The notes beneath the pieces are model-generated. The model did not search any database and had not been told where the DNA came from. It saw nothing but the letters and a program-made list of their open reading frames with translations. Of a DNA stretch of 64,000 bases, positions 44,848-54,352 are shown piece by piece. Origin of the DNA: Treponema primitia ZAS-1. GTDB lineage: Bacteria; Spirochaetota; Spirochaetia; Treponematales; Breznakiellaceae. Within the stretch, counting starts at the first letter, position 1. Every line of letters starts with the position of its first letter. The translations under genes were made by a program, and so were the position numbers. The stretch lies in contig NZ_AEEA01000050.1 in the NCBI RefSeq assembly GCF_000297095.1, forward strand, positions 1 through 64,000, in the 5' to 3' direction.

Positions 44848-46052
44848 TGGAAACGCTCTTTCCCCCTTTGGATCCGGAAATACGGCGGCAGGTAGATTCA
44901 ATCCCCGCCCTGGTCGATCAGGTCCTCCCCATACCGAAGCGTTTCCGTTCCGGCCTGAGCCGGGATGTGGCGGAACTTTCCCGCCTCCTTACCAGCGGCC
45001 GGGGGGAGCGGAACGACTCCTACCTGAACGAAGCTCCCCTGCTCTCGGCCTACCTGCGCTACTTCCTCCCCTGGAACGTCTATCGCCTTGCCCGGCTGTT
45101 CCCGTCCCTGTCCCTCCCCCTTTCCGCCGGCGACGCCCTGACCGATCTGGGTTCCGGCCCCCTTACCCTGCCTATTGCCCTGTGGATATCCCGGCCCGAT
45201 TTGCGGCAGCTCCCCCTGGAGTTCCGCTGCCTGGATCGTTCCGGCCCTGCCCTTGAGGCGGGGAAGAAAATATTCGCGGCCCTTACGGGCAGTAACACTG
45301 CTGCCAACACGGGCTGCCCCTGGACTATCAAAACAATCCGGGCTTCCCTGGGAGAGCCGGTCCGTTTCTCCAAGGCTAAGCTGCTTACCGCAGTTAATCT
45401 GTTTAACGAACTTTTCTGGAAGCTCCCCGGGGTATCGGCCCTTTCGTCCTTTGCGGAAAAACAGGCCCGCATCCTTTCGTCCCTGACCCTGGAATCGGGT
45501 TCCATCCTGGCGCTTGAGCCCGGAGTCCCCCGCTGCGGCGAATTCATAAGCCTCCTCAGGGCTTCCCTTTCCGCCAAGGGACGCCTTCCCCTTGCCCCCT
45601 GTCCCCACGCCGGTCCCTGTCCGCTGCCGGGTATTCCCGCCGCCGCCTCCCGCTCCGAAAAAGCGGATACCAAGTGGTGCCACTTTGCTTTTACCACCAC
45701 CGACGCCCCGGCGGCCCTGCACCGGCTCTCGGAAGAGGCGAGGATCCCCAAGGAACGGGCCGTCCTGAGTTTTCTCCTGGCAGGACCGGTTAACGCAGCC
45801 GCAGCTTCGGCGCCGGAACCTGTCCACTCAGATTCTCTCCCGGTACGGGTCATCTCCGACCCATTCCCCCTGACCGGGACGCTTTACGGACGTTACGGCT
45901 GTTCTGCCCGGGGACTGGTACTGGTAAGCGGTAAAAGGGGCGGCGTAGAAACGCTGGAGTCCGGGACGCAGGTGACGCTTACTGCGACAACGCCGGAAAA
46001 GCGGGACGGGAAGAGCGGGGCGCTGGTACTGGGACTAAGCGCAACATTGTAA
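44847..46052 (+). CDS. Rsm22/METTL17-type methyltransferase-like protein
   Basis: About 401 residues from ATG 44847 (one codon shorter than a TTG-initiated frame). A SAM-binding fold (ALTDLGSGPLTLPIAL) is followed by the Cys motif PLAPCPHAGPCPLPG and WCHF typical of the Rsm22 family, whose mitochondrial members associate with the small ribosomal subunit and bind an iron-sulfur cluster. It probably acts on the ribosome; whether it methylates is uncertain. It overlaps the MerR-type gene by one base and ends 17 nt from the convergent PSP1 gene. Confidence 0.85.
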   Translation: METLFPPLDPEIRRQVDSIPALVDQVLPIPKRFRSGLSRDVAELSRLLTSGRGERNDSYLNEAPLLSAYLRYFLPWNVYRLARLFPSLSLPLSAGDALTDLGSGPLTLPIALWISRPDLRQLPLEFRCLDRSGPALEAGKKIFAALTGSNTAANTGCPWTIKTIRASLGEPVRFSKAKLLTAVNLFNELFWKLPGVSALSSFAEKQARILSSLTLESGSILALEPGVPRCGEFISLLRASLSAKGRLPLAPCPHAGPCPLPGIPAAASRSEKADTKWCHFAFTTTDAPAALHRLSEEARIPKERAVLSFLLAGPVNAAAASAPEPVHSDSLPVRVISDPFPLTGTLYGRYGCSARGLVLVSGKRGGVETLESGTQVTLTATTPEKRDGKSGALVLGLSATL

Positions 46053-46069
46053 ACTTAAACTTTCTATTT

Positions 46070-47038
46070 TTAATTTCGCTTTATCTGCCATCGCCCGTCG
46101 ATTTTTTCAAATTGGGTTGATGGTAGGGAGATCTGCCGGCCGTCTTCGGTACTTAGTTTTACTGTCCCCATGACTATGTTGACCTCTATGACCTTCCAGA
46201 GGGATTCGTCGTAGTTTATTTTGCAGCCCTCCTGGGGGATGAGCCGGCGCTGTTCGTTGTAGAAATTGTGTTCGTAGGCGAGGCAGCAGAGGAGCCGGCC
46301 GCAGGGACCGGAGATTTTCATGGAATTGAGGGAAAGGTTCTGGTCCTTGGCCATTTTTATGGAGACCGGTTTTAACTTGTCCGAAACCGCGTGGCAGCAG
46401 TAGGCCCGCCCGCAGACCCCAAGGCCGCCAACTACCCGGGATTCATCCCGAACCCCTATCTGACGGAGTTCTATCCGTGTTTTAAAGATCCCCACCAGAT
46501 CCTTTACCAATTCCCGGAAATCTACCCGGTTTTCTGCGGTAAAGAAAAACAGAACCTTAGCCTCCTCCAGGAGGTAATGGACCGAGACGAGTTTCATCTC
46601 CAGCCGGTGGGTTTCGATCTTTTCTTTACAGATTTGGAAGGCTTCCTTTTCCTGATTCCGGTTATAAGTGGATTTATCCAGGTCTTCCGCAGAGGCGGGC
46701 CGTTCGATCCGGGCAACCTCGGAAAAGGAGGAGGAATTCTTGCGCTGAACCGGGCCGATTATCTGGGCCAGATCCTTGCCGTAGCGGGTGGGAACCAGGA
46801 CCCAGCTTCCGTTGCCCAGGGTCTCTCCCTTGTGGATGGCAAGAAAGGTTTCGTTGGAATAGGAGAGCCGGAGCCGGTATACCGGGGTGTCCGGCGCCAG
46901 AGCTTCCTCTCCGGCCACGACAATTACGTCGGTTTCCTCCATGTTGGAATCCGAGGGTTTATCCTCAAGGGCGGAGATATCTTCATCGGAAATATCGTCA
47001 TCGTTATTTATATCATCATAATCACCGGATTGGGCCAC
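46070..47038 (-). CDS. PSP1-domain protein (RicT/YaaT-like)
   Basis: A 322-residue protein with an acidic N-terminal tail (residues 1-35) and a PSP1 domain carrying the Cys motifs GVCGRAYCCH and SGPCGRLLCCLAYE. In Bacillus the homologous RicT forms an iron-sulfur-containing complex affecting RNA processing and development. The start is GTG, with AAGGAAA about 8 nt upstream. It follows the YaaR, bactofilin and M23 genes on the same strand, a frequent spirochaete arrangement of PSP1 near cell-structure genes. Confidence 0.9.
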   Translation of the reverse strand: MAQSGDYDDINNDDDISDEDISALEDKPSDSNMEETDVIVVAGEEALAPDTPVYRLRLSYSNETFLAIHKGETLGNGSWVLVPTRYGKDLAQIIGPVQRKNSSSFSEVARIERPASAEDLDKSTYNRNQEKEAFQICKEKIETHRLEMKLVSVHYLLEEAKVLFFFTAENRVDFRELVKDLVGIFKTRIELRQIGVRDESRVVGGLGVCGRAYCCHAVSDKLKPVSIKMAKDQNLSLNSMKISGPCGRLLCCLAYEHNFYNEQRRLIPQEGCKINYDESLWKVIEVNIVMGTVKLSTEDGRQISLPSTQFEKIDGRWQIKRN

Positions 47039-47081
47039 AGTATTTTCCTTTATATTCGTTTGTAGAGAAACCCGCAGGTTA

Positions 47082-47597
47082 TCACTGTAATAAATCTACC
47101 AGGAGACCGGTGATCTCATCAAGCCGGGCCAACAGTTGAACCTGACCAAGCTGACCGGACAGTATTCCCGATGCCAGCTCCTCCAGCTTTTGGTCTACCA
47201 CCTCTATTTGAACTTTACGGCGCTTTTCGTGGTTAAAAAGGTAGTTTTCCGTCTTTACCGTATAACCGTTCTCCACCACATAATGTAAAAAATGCCGTAC
47301 CGCCTGTTTGTACTGCTTTATTTCCTCCGCCAGGGGCCGCAGCCGTAGGGCATCACCGGCGCTGTGAACATCGTCCAGCAGTTCCTGGAGGACCTCTTCC
47401 GATGGAGGATAATCGGGCAGGGCCCCCACTTCCTCCCCTTCCCGAACGCCCTTTTCCTCAAGCAGCCGGGAGAAGGGGGTCTTTTTAAGGGCCTTAACGG
47501 AGCCCTTATCCTTGGGCTTTTGAGCCTCCCCCCGGGCCACGGTATAGGCGGCGGGATTAAAAATCGGCGCGCTGCCGGGGATGTCTATCTTATCCAT
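47082..47597 (-). CDS. YaaR (DUF327)-family protein
   Basis: A 171-residue protein. The C-terminal 130 residues are an alpha-helical YaaR-like domain (EEIKQYKQAVRHFLHYVVENGY, then VDQKLEELASGIL). The N-terminal 45 residues are a low-complexity extension. The function is unknown. The start codon overlaps the bactofilin stop by 8 nt (ATGGATAA). No membrane segment was seen. Confidence 0.8.
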   Translation of the reverse strand: MDKIDIPGSAPIFNPAAYTVARGEAQKPKDKGSVKALKKTPFSRLLEEKGVREGEEVGALPDYPPSEEVLQELLDDVHSAGDALRLRPLAEEIKQYKQAVRHFLHYVVENGYTVKTENYLFNHEKRRKVQIEVVDQKLEELASGILSGQLGQVQLLARLDEITGLLVDLLQ

Positions 47598-48033
47598 GTA
47601 CTTTTTCCGGACGCAGGGAAAACCTGGAAAGGGCGGATTTTACCCCCTGGGCGTCACGGTATTCGGCCACGGCCTTATCCCAGGCTTCCTCGCTCTGGCA
47701 AACGGTTACTTTGCCGTGGATAAGACATCCTTCGTCCGCCTGGATGCGCCGGGTGATGATGTCACCCAGGACCAGCCCGGTATTGAGGATGATGATCCGC
47801 TCGCTGGCAAGGATATTGCCGTACACCACCCCTCCTATGGTTACGGTGGTACCGCCGATGTTGCTCTTCATCCGGGCCTTTTCGCCCACCACAACCCGGC
47901 CGCTGGCGTTGAGGTTCCCCCGTATGCTGCCATCTACCCGGGTAAAGCCGCCGGATTCGATATCGCCGTTGATTGAGGAACCGGGACCTAAAATAGTATT
48001 TATGGAAAAATCTTCGAGTCTGCCGTTGGACAC
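47590..48033 (-). CDS. Bactofilin (polymer-forming cytoskeletal protein)
   Basis: A 147-residue protein beginning at GTG. The central region is a right-handed beta-helix of bactofilin type (SINGDIESGGFTRVDGSIRG, then ARMKSNIGGTTVTIGGVVYGNILASERIIIL), with short unordered ends. Bactofilins form filaments that position wall enzymes. The next gene upstream is an M23 peptidase, a well-known bactofilin partner, 28 nt away, so they probably work together at the envelope. Confidence 0.92.
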   Translation of the reverse strand: MSNGRLEDFSINTILGPGSSINGDIESGGFTRVDGSIRGNLNASGRVVVGEKARMKSNIGGTTVTIGGVVYGNILASERIIILNTGLVLGDIITRRIQADEGCLIHGKVTVCQSEEAWDKAVAEYRDAQGVKSALSRFSLRPEKVHG

Positions 48034-48061
48034 CCTAACCCCCCCGTTAAGTTCCCCAGGT

Positions 48062-49102
48062 CTATCGTGCGTTTTTTGCTATGCTGGAACGGATATTGAG
48101 GTACTTGAAGGGATCCACCACATCGGAACCGATATGAACCTCGTAGTGTAAATGGGGACCCGTGGAAAGTCCGGTGTTTCCGATATAGCCGATGGTTTCA
48201 CCCTGCTGAACCCGCTGTCCGGTGGTTACCCGGAACTGCTGCATATGACCGTAGCGTGTATAGAACCCGTGTTTATGCTTAATAATGATGTAGTTTCCAA
48301 AGCCCGTGGCATCGTAGTCCACGGTAACCACCTGCCCGTCTGCGGCGGCCACAATGGCGTCTCCCTGACGGTAGGTGGACATATCTATTCCCTTATGGAT
48401 GTAATACTGGCCCGTAAAGGGGTTTTCGTTTTGCCCAAAGAACATGGAAATATGGCCGATCCCGCCCTTAATAGGCCAAACGCTGGGGATTTCCGTGAGC
48501 AGCGCGCTCTGGGAGTCCAGGAGGGTACCAATTTCCTTAACCGGCTCCACCGCAGAGGCCAGGTACTCCGAAAGCCGGCGCACATCGTTTACTTCCTGGA
48601 GGGTACCTTCGGCGGTTTCTTTAATATCAAAAAAGGAGGAAAGATCCCCGGTCATGGATGGGGCGGAGGCCTTATTTGACGGCGTATCCACCCCAAGGGC
48701 GGAAAGGGTATTTGAAAGGGCAGCCTCAAAACCCCGGGCGGTCCGCAAAAGCCGGGAAGTTTCGTCCCTAAGCTGATCCAGGCTGGCCTGGGTGTTCTTT
48801 AGACGGCCGTCTTTTTCCGCCACGATACTCTTGGTATTGCTGTAAGAGGCGCCATACCAGAAGAATGCCCCCACAATACCCGCCAAAACCAGGGCTGCAC
48901 AGCACAGAGACAAAACAGTTACATGGAGATTGTAGACCCTCTTTTCCGAATGGGGGACCAAAACAACGGTATAACGACGGGTTAGGGCTCTGAAAATGGT
49001 TTGCAGGAAAGAGATGAGTCCCTTACCAAACAAAAGGGTCAGGTTTTTCGCCTTTAAAACCAAGTTATTCTCAAACCGTTTATATTCGTGAACCGACGCC
49101 AA
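48062..49102 (-). CDS. Membrane-anchored M23 metallopeptidase
   Basis: About 346 residues. Start chosen at TTG 49102 because GAGG precedes it by 6 nt; TTG 49114 is also in frame. It has a cytoplasmic N-terminus with a Lys/Arg-rich segment, one membrane helix (about 57-82) and a coiled-coil (about 95-130). The M23/LytM domain has zinc-ligand motifs YIHKGIDMS and HLHYEVHIG. It is predicted to cut peptidoglycan cross-links in the periplasm, or to be a regulator of such enzymes; both HxxxD and HxH ligands are kept. It precedes the bactofilin gene. Confidence 0.93.
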   Translation of the reverse strand: MASVHEYKRFENNLVLKAKNLTLLFGKGLISFLQTIFRALTRRYTVVLVPHSEKRVYNLHVTVLSLCCAALVLAGIVGAFFWYGASYSNTKSIVAEKDGRLKNTQASLDQLRDETSRLLRTARGFEAALSNTLSALGVDTPSNKASAPSMTGDLSSFFDIKETAEGTLQEVNDVRRLSEYLASAVEPVKEIGTLLDSQSALLTEIPSVWPIKGGIGHISMFFGQNENPFTGQYYIHKGIDMSTYRQGDAIVAAADGQVVTVDYDATGFGNYIIIKHKHGFYTRYGHMQQFRVTTGQRVQQGETIGYIGNTGLSTGPHLHYEVHIGSDVVDPFKYLNIRSSIAKNAR

Positions 49103-49174
49103 TATACACCTCAATAATAATTATCGGAACAAATTCTTATTTCAGGACATCAAATAGTATAACACCCTATTATT

Positions 49175-49203
49175 GTTGTATCCTAAATAACTTCTTTTGT
49201 CAA
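49175..49203 (-). promoter_or_regulatory. Putative promoter of the M23-bactofilin-YaaR-PSP1 operon
   Basis: On the minus strand TTGACA (49203-49198), a 17-base spacer and TACAAC (49180-49175). The -10 is imperfect. It runs back to back with the sugar-sensor promoter. Confidence 0.45.
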
Positions 49204-49235
49204 ATACCCTGGTTTGACAATACCCTGTTTTGACA
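49204..49235 (+). repeat. Two tandem 16-bp repeats in the divergent promoter region
   Basis: ATACCCTGGTTTGACA (49204-49219) is followed directly by ATACCCTGTTTTGACA (49220-49235), with one difference. The second copy contains the -35 box of the plus-strand promoter. They are placed as a regulator operator might be. Confidence 0.8.
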
Positions 49236-49258
49236 AAAAAGCCGGTAAAGGATATACT
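49230..49258 (+). promoter_or_regulatory. Strong sigma-70-type promoter for the sugar-sensor genes
   Basis: TTGACA (49230-49235), 17-base spacer, TATACT (49253-49258), 42 nt before the ATG at 49301. Confidence 0.8.
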
Positions 49259-49300
49259 ATACCGTGAATTTATCTTAACGAAACGAGATTTTCAATAAAA

Positions 49301-50251
49301 ATGAAACATTTTTTGAAGATTGGGATAGTTTTTTTTGGTTTACTGTCCCTGATGGCTTTTCTCGTTTCCCTCTACCTTGCCCGGGATCTTTATAAAAGTA
49401 CCTCCGGTGACGCCGTTTCCCCCCGAAATTATCATTTTTCCCTTTATTTACCCGATAACCGGAATTCCTTCTTTACTGGGATTATCCAGGGGGCGGAACA
49501 GGCGGCGGCGGAGTTGAACGCGGCGGTTTCCATCCATTCTATAGATCCGGCGAAGAACGAACTGGAAATGGCCTCCTATACGGGGATTGATGGGGCCATT
49601 GTCTGTCCCTACCTGGAGGATGCCCTGGCCCGGCGGCAGCTGGATAAGCTGGGGAATCGGCAGATCCCGACGGTGATCATCAACCACGATGTTCCCAACG
49701 ATCAACCCTGGCCTTTTATCGGGTCCAACAACTTCGATGTGGGCCGCAGAATCGGCCTGATGGCGGGAAGTATCAGCGAGGGGCCCCTGCGGCTTGCCCT
49801 GGTGTACAGCGATAAGGCCCCGGGAATATACGGTGAGCGGGAACTTGTAGAGATGGGGCTTAACGCGGCCCTTGGGGAACGGCTTGCCGCGCCGGTTCTG
49901 GGGCTGCGGACTAACCTGAATCCCCTGGACGCTGAGGAACTCCTCTACCGGCTCTTTCGGGCCAACCCGGATATCAATACCATCGTTTTTACGGATCCCA
50001 ATGATACCCTCGCCGCCGCCCAGACCCTGGTTGATATGAACCTGGTGGGTCAGGTGCATATCATCGGCTTTGGGGACGATCCGGGAATCCTGGAAAATAT
50101 CCGCAAGGGGGTTATCGCCTGCAGCGTCCTGACTAACCCGGAACGGATCGGCTATGAGGCGGTTCGTTCCCTCTGGTCCCTGCAGCAGACCGGGTATACC
50201 CCGGCGTCCATCGACACGGGGATAAAGATCATCGACGGGAGCAGCCTGTGA
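49301..50251 (+). CDS. Membrane-anchored periplasmic sugar-binding sensor protein (XylFII-like)
   Basis: A 316-residue protein with one N-terminal membrane helix (about 6-27, no lipobox or clear cleavage site) followed by a ribose/xylose-type periplasmic-binding domain (SFFTGIIQGAEQAAAELNAAV, INHDVPNDQPWPFIGSNNFDVGRRIG, IVFTDPNDTLAAAQTL). Retained anchoring plus a kinase gene overlapping it (GTGA) fits a sensing role rather than uptake. The arrangement matches XylFII-LytS-YesN of clostridia, which senses D-xylose. The sugar here is inferred from the transporter downstream. The first ATG has little ribosome-binding-site sequence. Confidence 0.88.
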   Translation: MKHFLKIGIVFFGLLSLMAFLVSLYLARDLYKSTSGDAVSPRNYHFSLYLPDNRNSFFTGIIQGAEQAAAELNAAVSIHSIDPAKNELEMASYTGIDGAIVCPYLEDALARRQLDKLGNRQIPTVIINHDVPNDQPWPFIGSNNFDVGRRIGLMAGSISEGPLRLALVYSDKAPGIYGERELVEMGLNAALGERLAAPVLGLRTNLNPLDAEELLYRLFRANPDINTIVFTDPNDTLAAAQTLVDMNLVGQVHIIGFGDDPGILENIRKGVIACSVLTNPERIGYEAVRSLWSLQQTGYTPASIDTGIKIIDGSSL

Positions 50252-51780
50252 CGCTGTCTTTGATACGGAGGATACGTAATTCAATCAGCCTGCAAATGCT
50301 CCTGAGCAGTTTAGGAGTGTTTTTCATCCTGGTCCTTTCTACCGCCTACATCTTGTTTTCCTCCATGCGCCTCCAGACCGTTTCGGACCGGAGTTTTGAA
50401 CGGGAACGGTTTATCACCTCCATCCGGAAGGGGCTGGAGGACTACCAGGGACCGTTACTGAATTACCTTTCCACCCGTTCCTCCAATGCGCTCTCACAAA
50501 TACTGATTGATACCCAGGCCCTGCGATGGCAGCTTCCCACCTATATGCCCATCAATGCGGATCAGACGGATCTTAAGGAACGGGAACTCTACTCTCTGAT
50601 CCGTTCCTACCTGGATCTGGCGGATCAGGCTATGGAAGAAAAGCGGGGGCGGAATATTTCAGCCTATACCCGGATCTACGATGAGATGGCGGGGCTTCTG
50701 GAATATATCAACAGCGAGATAGGCAAAATCAGCCTTGAACGGTCCCGGAACCAGATGGATGCCTATGGAATATTTATCGCCGATGCATGGTCGGTGCAGC
50801 TTTGGAACTTCCTGTTTATCATTTTTGTTTCTATTTTTGCCACACTGATGCTGCTCAACGCTATCGGGCGGATCACCAGCCCGCTGGTCCGGCTTTCCGC
50901 CATGGCGGTGGAGATCTCTGCGGGAAATTTTGATAGTAACGACATTGAAACCAGTTCCGTCCAGGAAATGGATCAGCTGGTGCAGGCCTTTAACCGGATG
51001 AAGCGGGACATCCACCAATATATAGAAGAAATACGCCGGCAGGAAAATATCAAACAGGAGTTTATGCAGGAACGGATGCGGAATATGAAGATGGAGGGGT
51101 TGGTACGGCATATGGAGATCTATGCCCTCCAGGCTCAGATGAATCCCCATTTCCTGTTCAACACCCTGAATACGGGGATGCAGCTTGCCATCGTAGAGGG
51201 CGCGGACCGGACCGGAGAATACATGGAATACCTGGCCAAGCTTTTCAGGCATATCATCCGGAATAAGGATATCATCGTTCCCCTGCGGCACGAGATTGAG
51301 GGCCTGAACTACTACTTTTACCTGCTAAAGGTGCGGTTTCCCAAGAATCTGGATCTGATCCTGGATTGTGACGATGCCCTTCCGGATCGGTACCAGGTAC
51401 CGGTGTCCATACTTCAGCCCCTGGTGGAGAACTGCGTGATCCATGCCTTTAAGGACAGCCCTGCCTATCCCGGGGAAAGTCCCTCCCGGCAATCCCGGAT
51501 CAGGGTGAGCGCAGCCCTTGAGGAGGACCGGCTGGTGCTGCGGGTGCAGGATAACGGCAGCGGTATGGCAAGCGAAACCCGGGAAAATCTGCTCCATCCC
51601 CAGTCGATAGACAAGTCCTCCCTGTCCCGGGTTATGGGCCTGGAAAACGTGATCCAACGGCTGTATTTCTTCTATCCCGACGACCCATTGGTAGTAGACA
51701 TTGAAAGCGGCAAAAATGGAGAGGGGACTGCCATCATTATCCGCATCGATACCGGGAGGAAACCGTGTATAGAGTTTTGA
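50248..51780 (+). CDS. YesM/LytS-type sensor histidine kinase
   Basis: A 510-residue kinase (GTG start, overlapping the upstream stop). Two membrane helices (about 16-36 and 178-205) flank a helical extracytoplasmic region. A HAMP domain, a coiled linker, a His_kinase domain with the phospho-His in QAQMNPHFLFNTLN, and a HATPase domain (VQDNGSGM, SRVMGLENVIQRL) follow. It is the partner of the binding protein before it and of the regulator after it, with which it overlaps by 16 nt. The kinase probably takes ligand information from the membrane-anchored binding protein. Confidence 0.94.
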   Translation: MTLSLIRRIRNSISLQMLLSSLGVFFILVLSTAYILFSSMRLQTVSDRSFERERFITSIRKGLEDYQGPLLNYLSTRSSNALSQILIDTQALRWQLPTYMPINADQTDLKERELYSLIRSYLDLADQAMEEKRGRNISAYTRIYDEMAGLLEYINSEIGKISLERSRNQMDAYGIFIADAWSVQLWNFLFIIFVSIFATLMLLNAIGRITSPLVRLSAMAVEISAGNFDSNDIETSSVQEMDQLVQAFNRMKRDIHQYIEEIRRQENIKQEFMQERMRNMKMEGLVRHMEIYALQAQMNPHFLFNTLNTGMQLAIVEGADRTGEYMEYLAKLFRHIIRNKDIIVPLRHEIEGLNYYFYLLKVRFPKNLDLILDCDDALPDRYQVPVSILQPLVENCVIHAFKDSPAYPGESPSRQSRIRVSAALEEDRLVLRVQDNGSGMASETRENLLHPQSIDKSSLSRVMGLENVIQRLYFFYPDDPLVVDIESGKNGEGTAIIIRIDTGRKPCIEF

Positions 51781-53231
51781 TTGTGGACGATGAGGAGCCG
51801 GTATTGGACAGCTATGAATTTATGCTGAAAAGTACCGCCGACTTTAGTCTGGCAGGAAAGGCCCGTACGGGGTATGAAGCCCTGGCGCTGATCTACGAGC
51901 TTGAGCCGGATCTGGTTTTTATGGATATCAACATTCCCGGTCTGGACGGTCTTGAGGTTATCGGCGAGGTCCGCAAGAAATTTGCTCCCATGGTCTTTAT
52001 CCTTTCCACCGCCTATGAACGGTTTGATTTGGCTCAGCGGGCCATACCCCTGGGGGTGTTTGCCTATCTGGTTAAACCGGTATCGAAAAAAACCTTTTTC
52101 TCTACCCTGGATACTGTTCGGGAAGCCCTGGAGAACAGGGTTACTGAAGAGGGCCCCCAGGGTGATGATGAGCCGGAAAGGCAGTTCCTGCGGAAGACCA
52201 TCTGGAAGGAGATATCCCCGGAGGATTGGGAGCGGTGCCGGGAGCGGTTTAACCTGTCCTCAGATAAGGGGATAGTCCTGTTGGTGGAACTGGACCAGGA
52301 TACGGAACTGTGGTGTAAAAAAATTGCCGAACAGCTTTCCTTCCGCCACCACTGCCGGTACGACGTGATGCTGAACCGCGGTCTCTTTCTGATCCTTGAG
52401 GATATGGGCCGGGATACTCTGGATGGACAGGTGACCGTAATACTGCGGGATATTAAGCTTCCGGAAGGGTCCTGTTATTACGGCATCGGCGAGGTACGGC
52501 CGGGGCAGCTCCTGTACCAGTCTTGTAACGGGGCTCTCCGGGAATTGCAGAACCGGCTGAACCGGACCGATATGCTGCTCCGGGAACGGATGCGGATTAT
52601 CCAGATTCGCCATAAGATCGGTATCGCCGGGGCGGAGGAGGTAAAGAAACTGTTTAGGTCCCTCTGGGAGGAGGTCTTTACCTATTGTGATTTTACCCTG
52701 GCCAAGGCGAAGATGGCTGCCCTGTTTACGCTCCTCATCGACGATTGTACGGGGTGCTACGGCGCCCATTCGGAGGAGGACCCCCCCCTTAACCCCGCAG
52801 AGGAAATTCTGCCCCTGCGGGGATTGGCCGAATGGGAAACCTGGGCTTCCGATGCCTTTGGGAGGCTCCTGTTCCGGGCCACCCTGTACCGGTCCGGCAG
52901 TTTCCCCATGCCCCTCAGTAAAGCTATCGAGTATATCCACGAACATCAGACCGAAGGTATACAGCTCAGTTCCGTGGCCGAGGCTGCCCAGGTTTCGTCA
53001 GCTTACCTGAGCCGGCTTTTTTCGGAGCACCTTAAAACAAACTTTGTGGATTACCTTACGGAACTGCGTATGGAAAAGGCGGAGAAGCTTATCCTGGAGG
53101 GGAAGATGAATGTTAAAGAGGTTGCCTTTGCGGTGGGATATCAGGACCCAAATTACTTCAGCAAGATATTTAAGAAGACCACCGGCGTTCTGCCTACGGG
53201 ATATGCGGCGGAGAAGAGGGGGGAAGGGTGA
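51765..53231 (+). CDS. AraC-family response regulator (YesN-like)
   Basis: A 488-residue regulator (GTG start). It has an N-terminal receiver (VDDEEPV, acceptor Asp in LVFMDINIPGLDG, Lys in VKPVSKK), a long middle region (about 150-380) of the YesN type, and a C-terminal AraC double helix-turn-helix (VAEAAQVSSAYLSRLFSEHL, then VKEVAFAVGYQDPNYFSKIF). It most likely activates the ABC transporter genes downstream by binding direct repeats. Its stop overlaps the next gene start as GTGA. Confidence 0.95.
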   Translation: MYRVLIVDDEEPVLDSYEFMLKSTADFSLAGKARTGYEALALIYELEPDLVFMDINIPGLDGLEVIGEVRKKFAPMVFILSTAYERFDLAQRAIPLGVFAYLVKPVSKKTFFSTLDTVREALENRVTEEGPQGDDEPERQFLRKTIWKEISPEDWERCRERFNLSSDKGIVLLVELDQDTELWCKKIAEQLSFRHHCRYDVMLNRGLFLILEDMGRDTLDGQVTVILRDIKLPEGSCYYGIGEVRPGQLLYQSCNGALRELQNRLNRTDMLLRERMRIIQIRHKIGIAGAEEVKKLFRSLWEEVFTYCDFTLAKAKMAALFTLLIDDCTGCYGAHSEEDPPLNPAEEILPLRGLAEWETWASDAFGRLLFRATLYRSGSFPMPLSKAIEYIHEHQTEGIQLSSVAEAAQVSSAYLSRLFSEHLKTNFVDYLTELRMEKAEKLILEGKMNVKEVAFAVGYQDPNYFSKIFKKTTGVLPTGYAAEKRGEG

Positions 53232-54340
53232 AAAAAACAGCGGGGCGCGGGGTTCTTTTTTTGATAGCGCTGGTGTTTCTATCCTGTTCGGGGAGGAACG
53301 ATACCTCTGGGACAACGCCGGTGCCGTCCTTGCCGCCTGCGGCTGCGTGGACGGGCGAGGGCGTCCCGGAGGCGGGCGGGGAAAAGCGGGTGACCATTGG
53401 GCTCTCGGTGGCTACGGCGACTTTTATTATTGAGCGGTGGAACAAGGATGTAAAAGTATTTTCCGGGGCTGCCCAGGGACTGGGGGCGGATGTGCTGGTT
53501 CAGCTTTCCGCCGGGGGGACCCGGGAGCAGATTGCGCAGATAAACTATATGGCGAACCAGAAGATAGATATCCTGGTGGTGATTACCCACGACTCGGAGG
53601 CCATAGCCGGGGCGATCAAACAGGTCCGGGACGCGGGGATTCCGGTGATCGCCTATGACCGGCTGATCCTGGGGACCCCCATCGACGCCTACATCTCCTT
53701 TGACAGCAGGGAAGTGGGCCGTCAGTTCGGCAGAGCCCTGAAGGAAGCGGTTCCCCAGGGTACCTATCTGGTGGTAAACGGTTCGGTTCACGATATTAAC
53801 AGTTTTGATATCAGCAAAGGGCTGCATGAGATCCTCGATCCGGATATTACGGCCGGCAAGATAAGGGTAGAACGGGAGATATGGCTTGAGGAGTGGAGCT
53901 TTGACGAAGCCCTGGAAACTATCGGGGCTATCTTTGAAGAAACCACCGCCTATGACGCCATTGTCTGCGGCAACGACAGTATAGCTAACGCGGCGATACA
54001 GCTCTTATCGGAACGGCGCCGGGCCGGGGAAGTGGTAGTGGTAGGCCAGGACGCGGAGCTTATCAGCTGCCAGCGGGTGGTGGAGGGACTCCAGCTTATG
54101 ACGGTGTATAAGCCCATCGGGACACTTGCCGCCCGGGCTGCCCGGCTTGCCATGGCCATGGCGGAAAAGCGGGACTACCCTCCGGACGGCATGGTGGATA
54201 ACCAGAGCGGTTCCATGATCCCCGGATATATCGAGATGCCCATTGCGGTGAACAGACACAATATGGATGTGGTGATACGGGACGGGTTCCACTCCCGGGA
54301 GGATATTTACCGCAATGTGCTCAACGGGGCGGTTGAGTAG
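53228..54340 (+). CDS. Xylose-type sugar-binding lipoprotein, sensor-operon copy
   Basis: A 370-residue lipoprotein (GTG start; lipobox FLSC, Cys about 19). It has a XylF-like periplasmic-binding domain (IPVIAYDRLI, AYISFDSREVGRQFG, VVVGQDAELISCQR). It is translationally coupled to the response regulator rather than to the ABC transporter. It may load the sensor, or it may be an extra binding protein for the XylGH transporter with different affinity. It is a diverged paralogue of the gene at 54491-55648. Confidence 0.9.
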   Translation: MKKTAGRGVLFLIALVFLSCSGRNDTSGTTPVPSLPPAAAWTGEGVPEAGGEKRVTIGLSVATATFIIERWNKDVKVFSGAAQGLGADVLVQLSAGGTREQIAQINYMANQKIDILVVITHDSEAIAGAIKQVRDAGIPVIAYDRLILGTPIDAYISFDSREVGRQFGRALKEAVPQGTYLVVNGSVHDINSFDISKGLHEILDPDITAGKIRVEREIWLEEWSFDEALETIGAIFEETTAYDAIVCGNDSIANAAIQLLSERRRAGEVVVVGQDAELISCQRVVEGLQLMTVYKPIGTLAARAARLAMAMAEKRDYPPDGMVDNQSGSMIPGYIEMPIAVNRHNMDVVIRDGFHSREDIYRNVLNGAVE

Positions 54341-54352
54341 GTAAAATAATGA

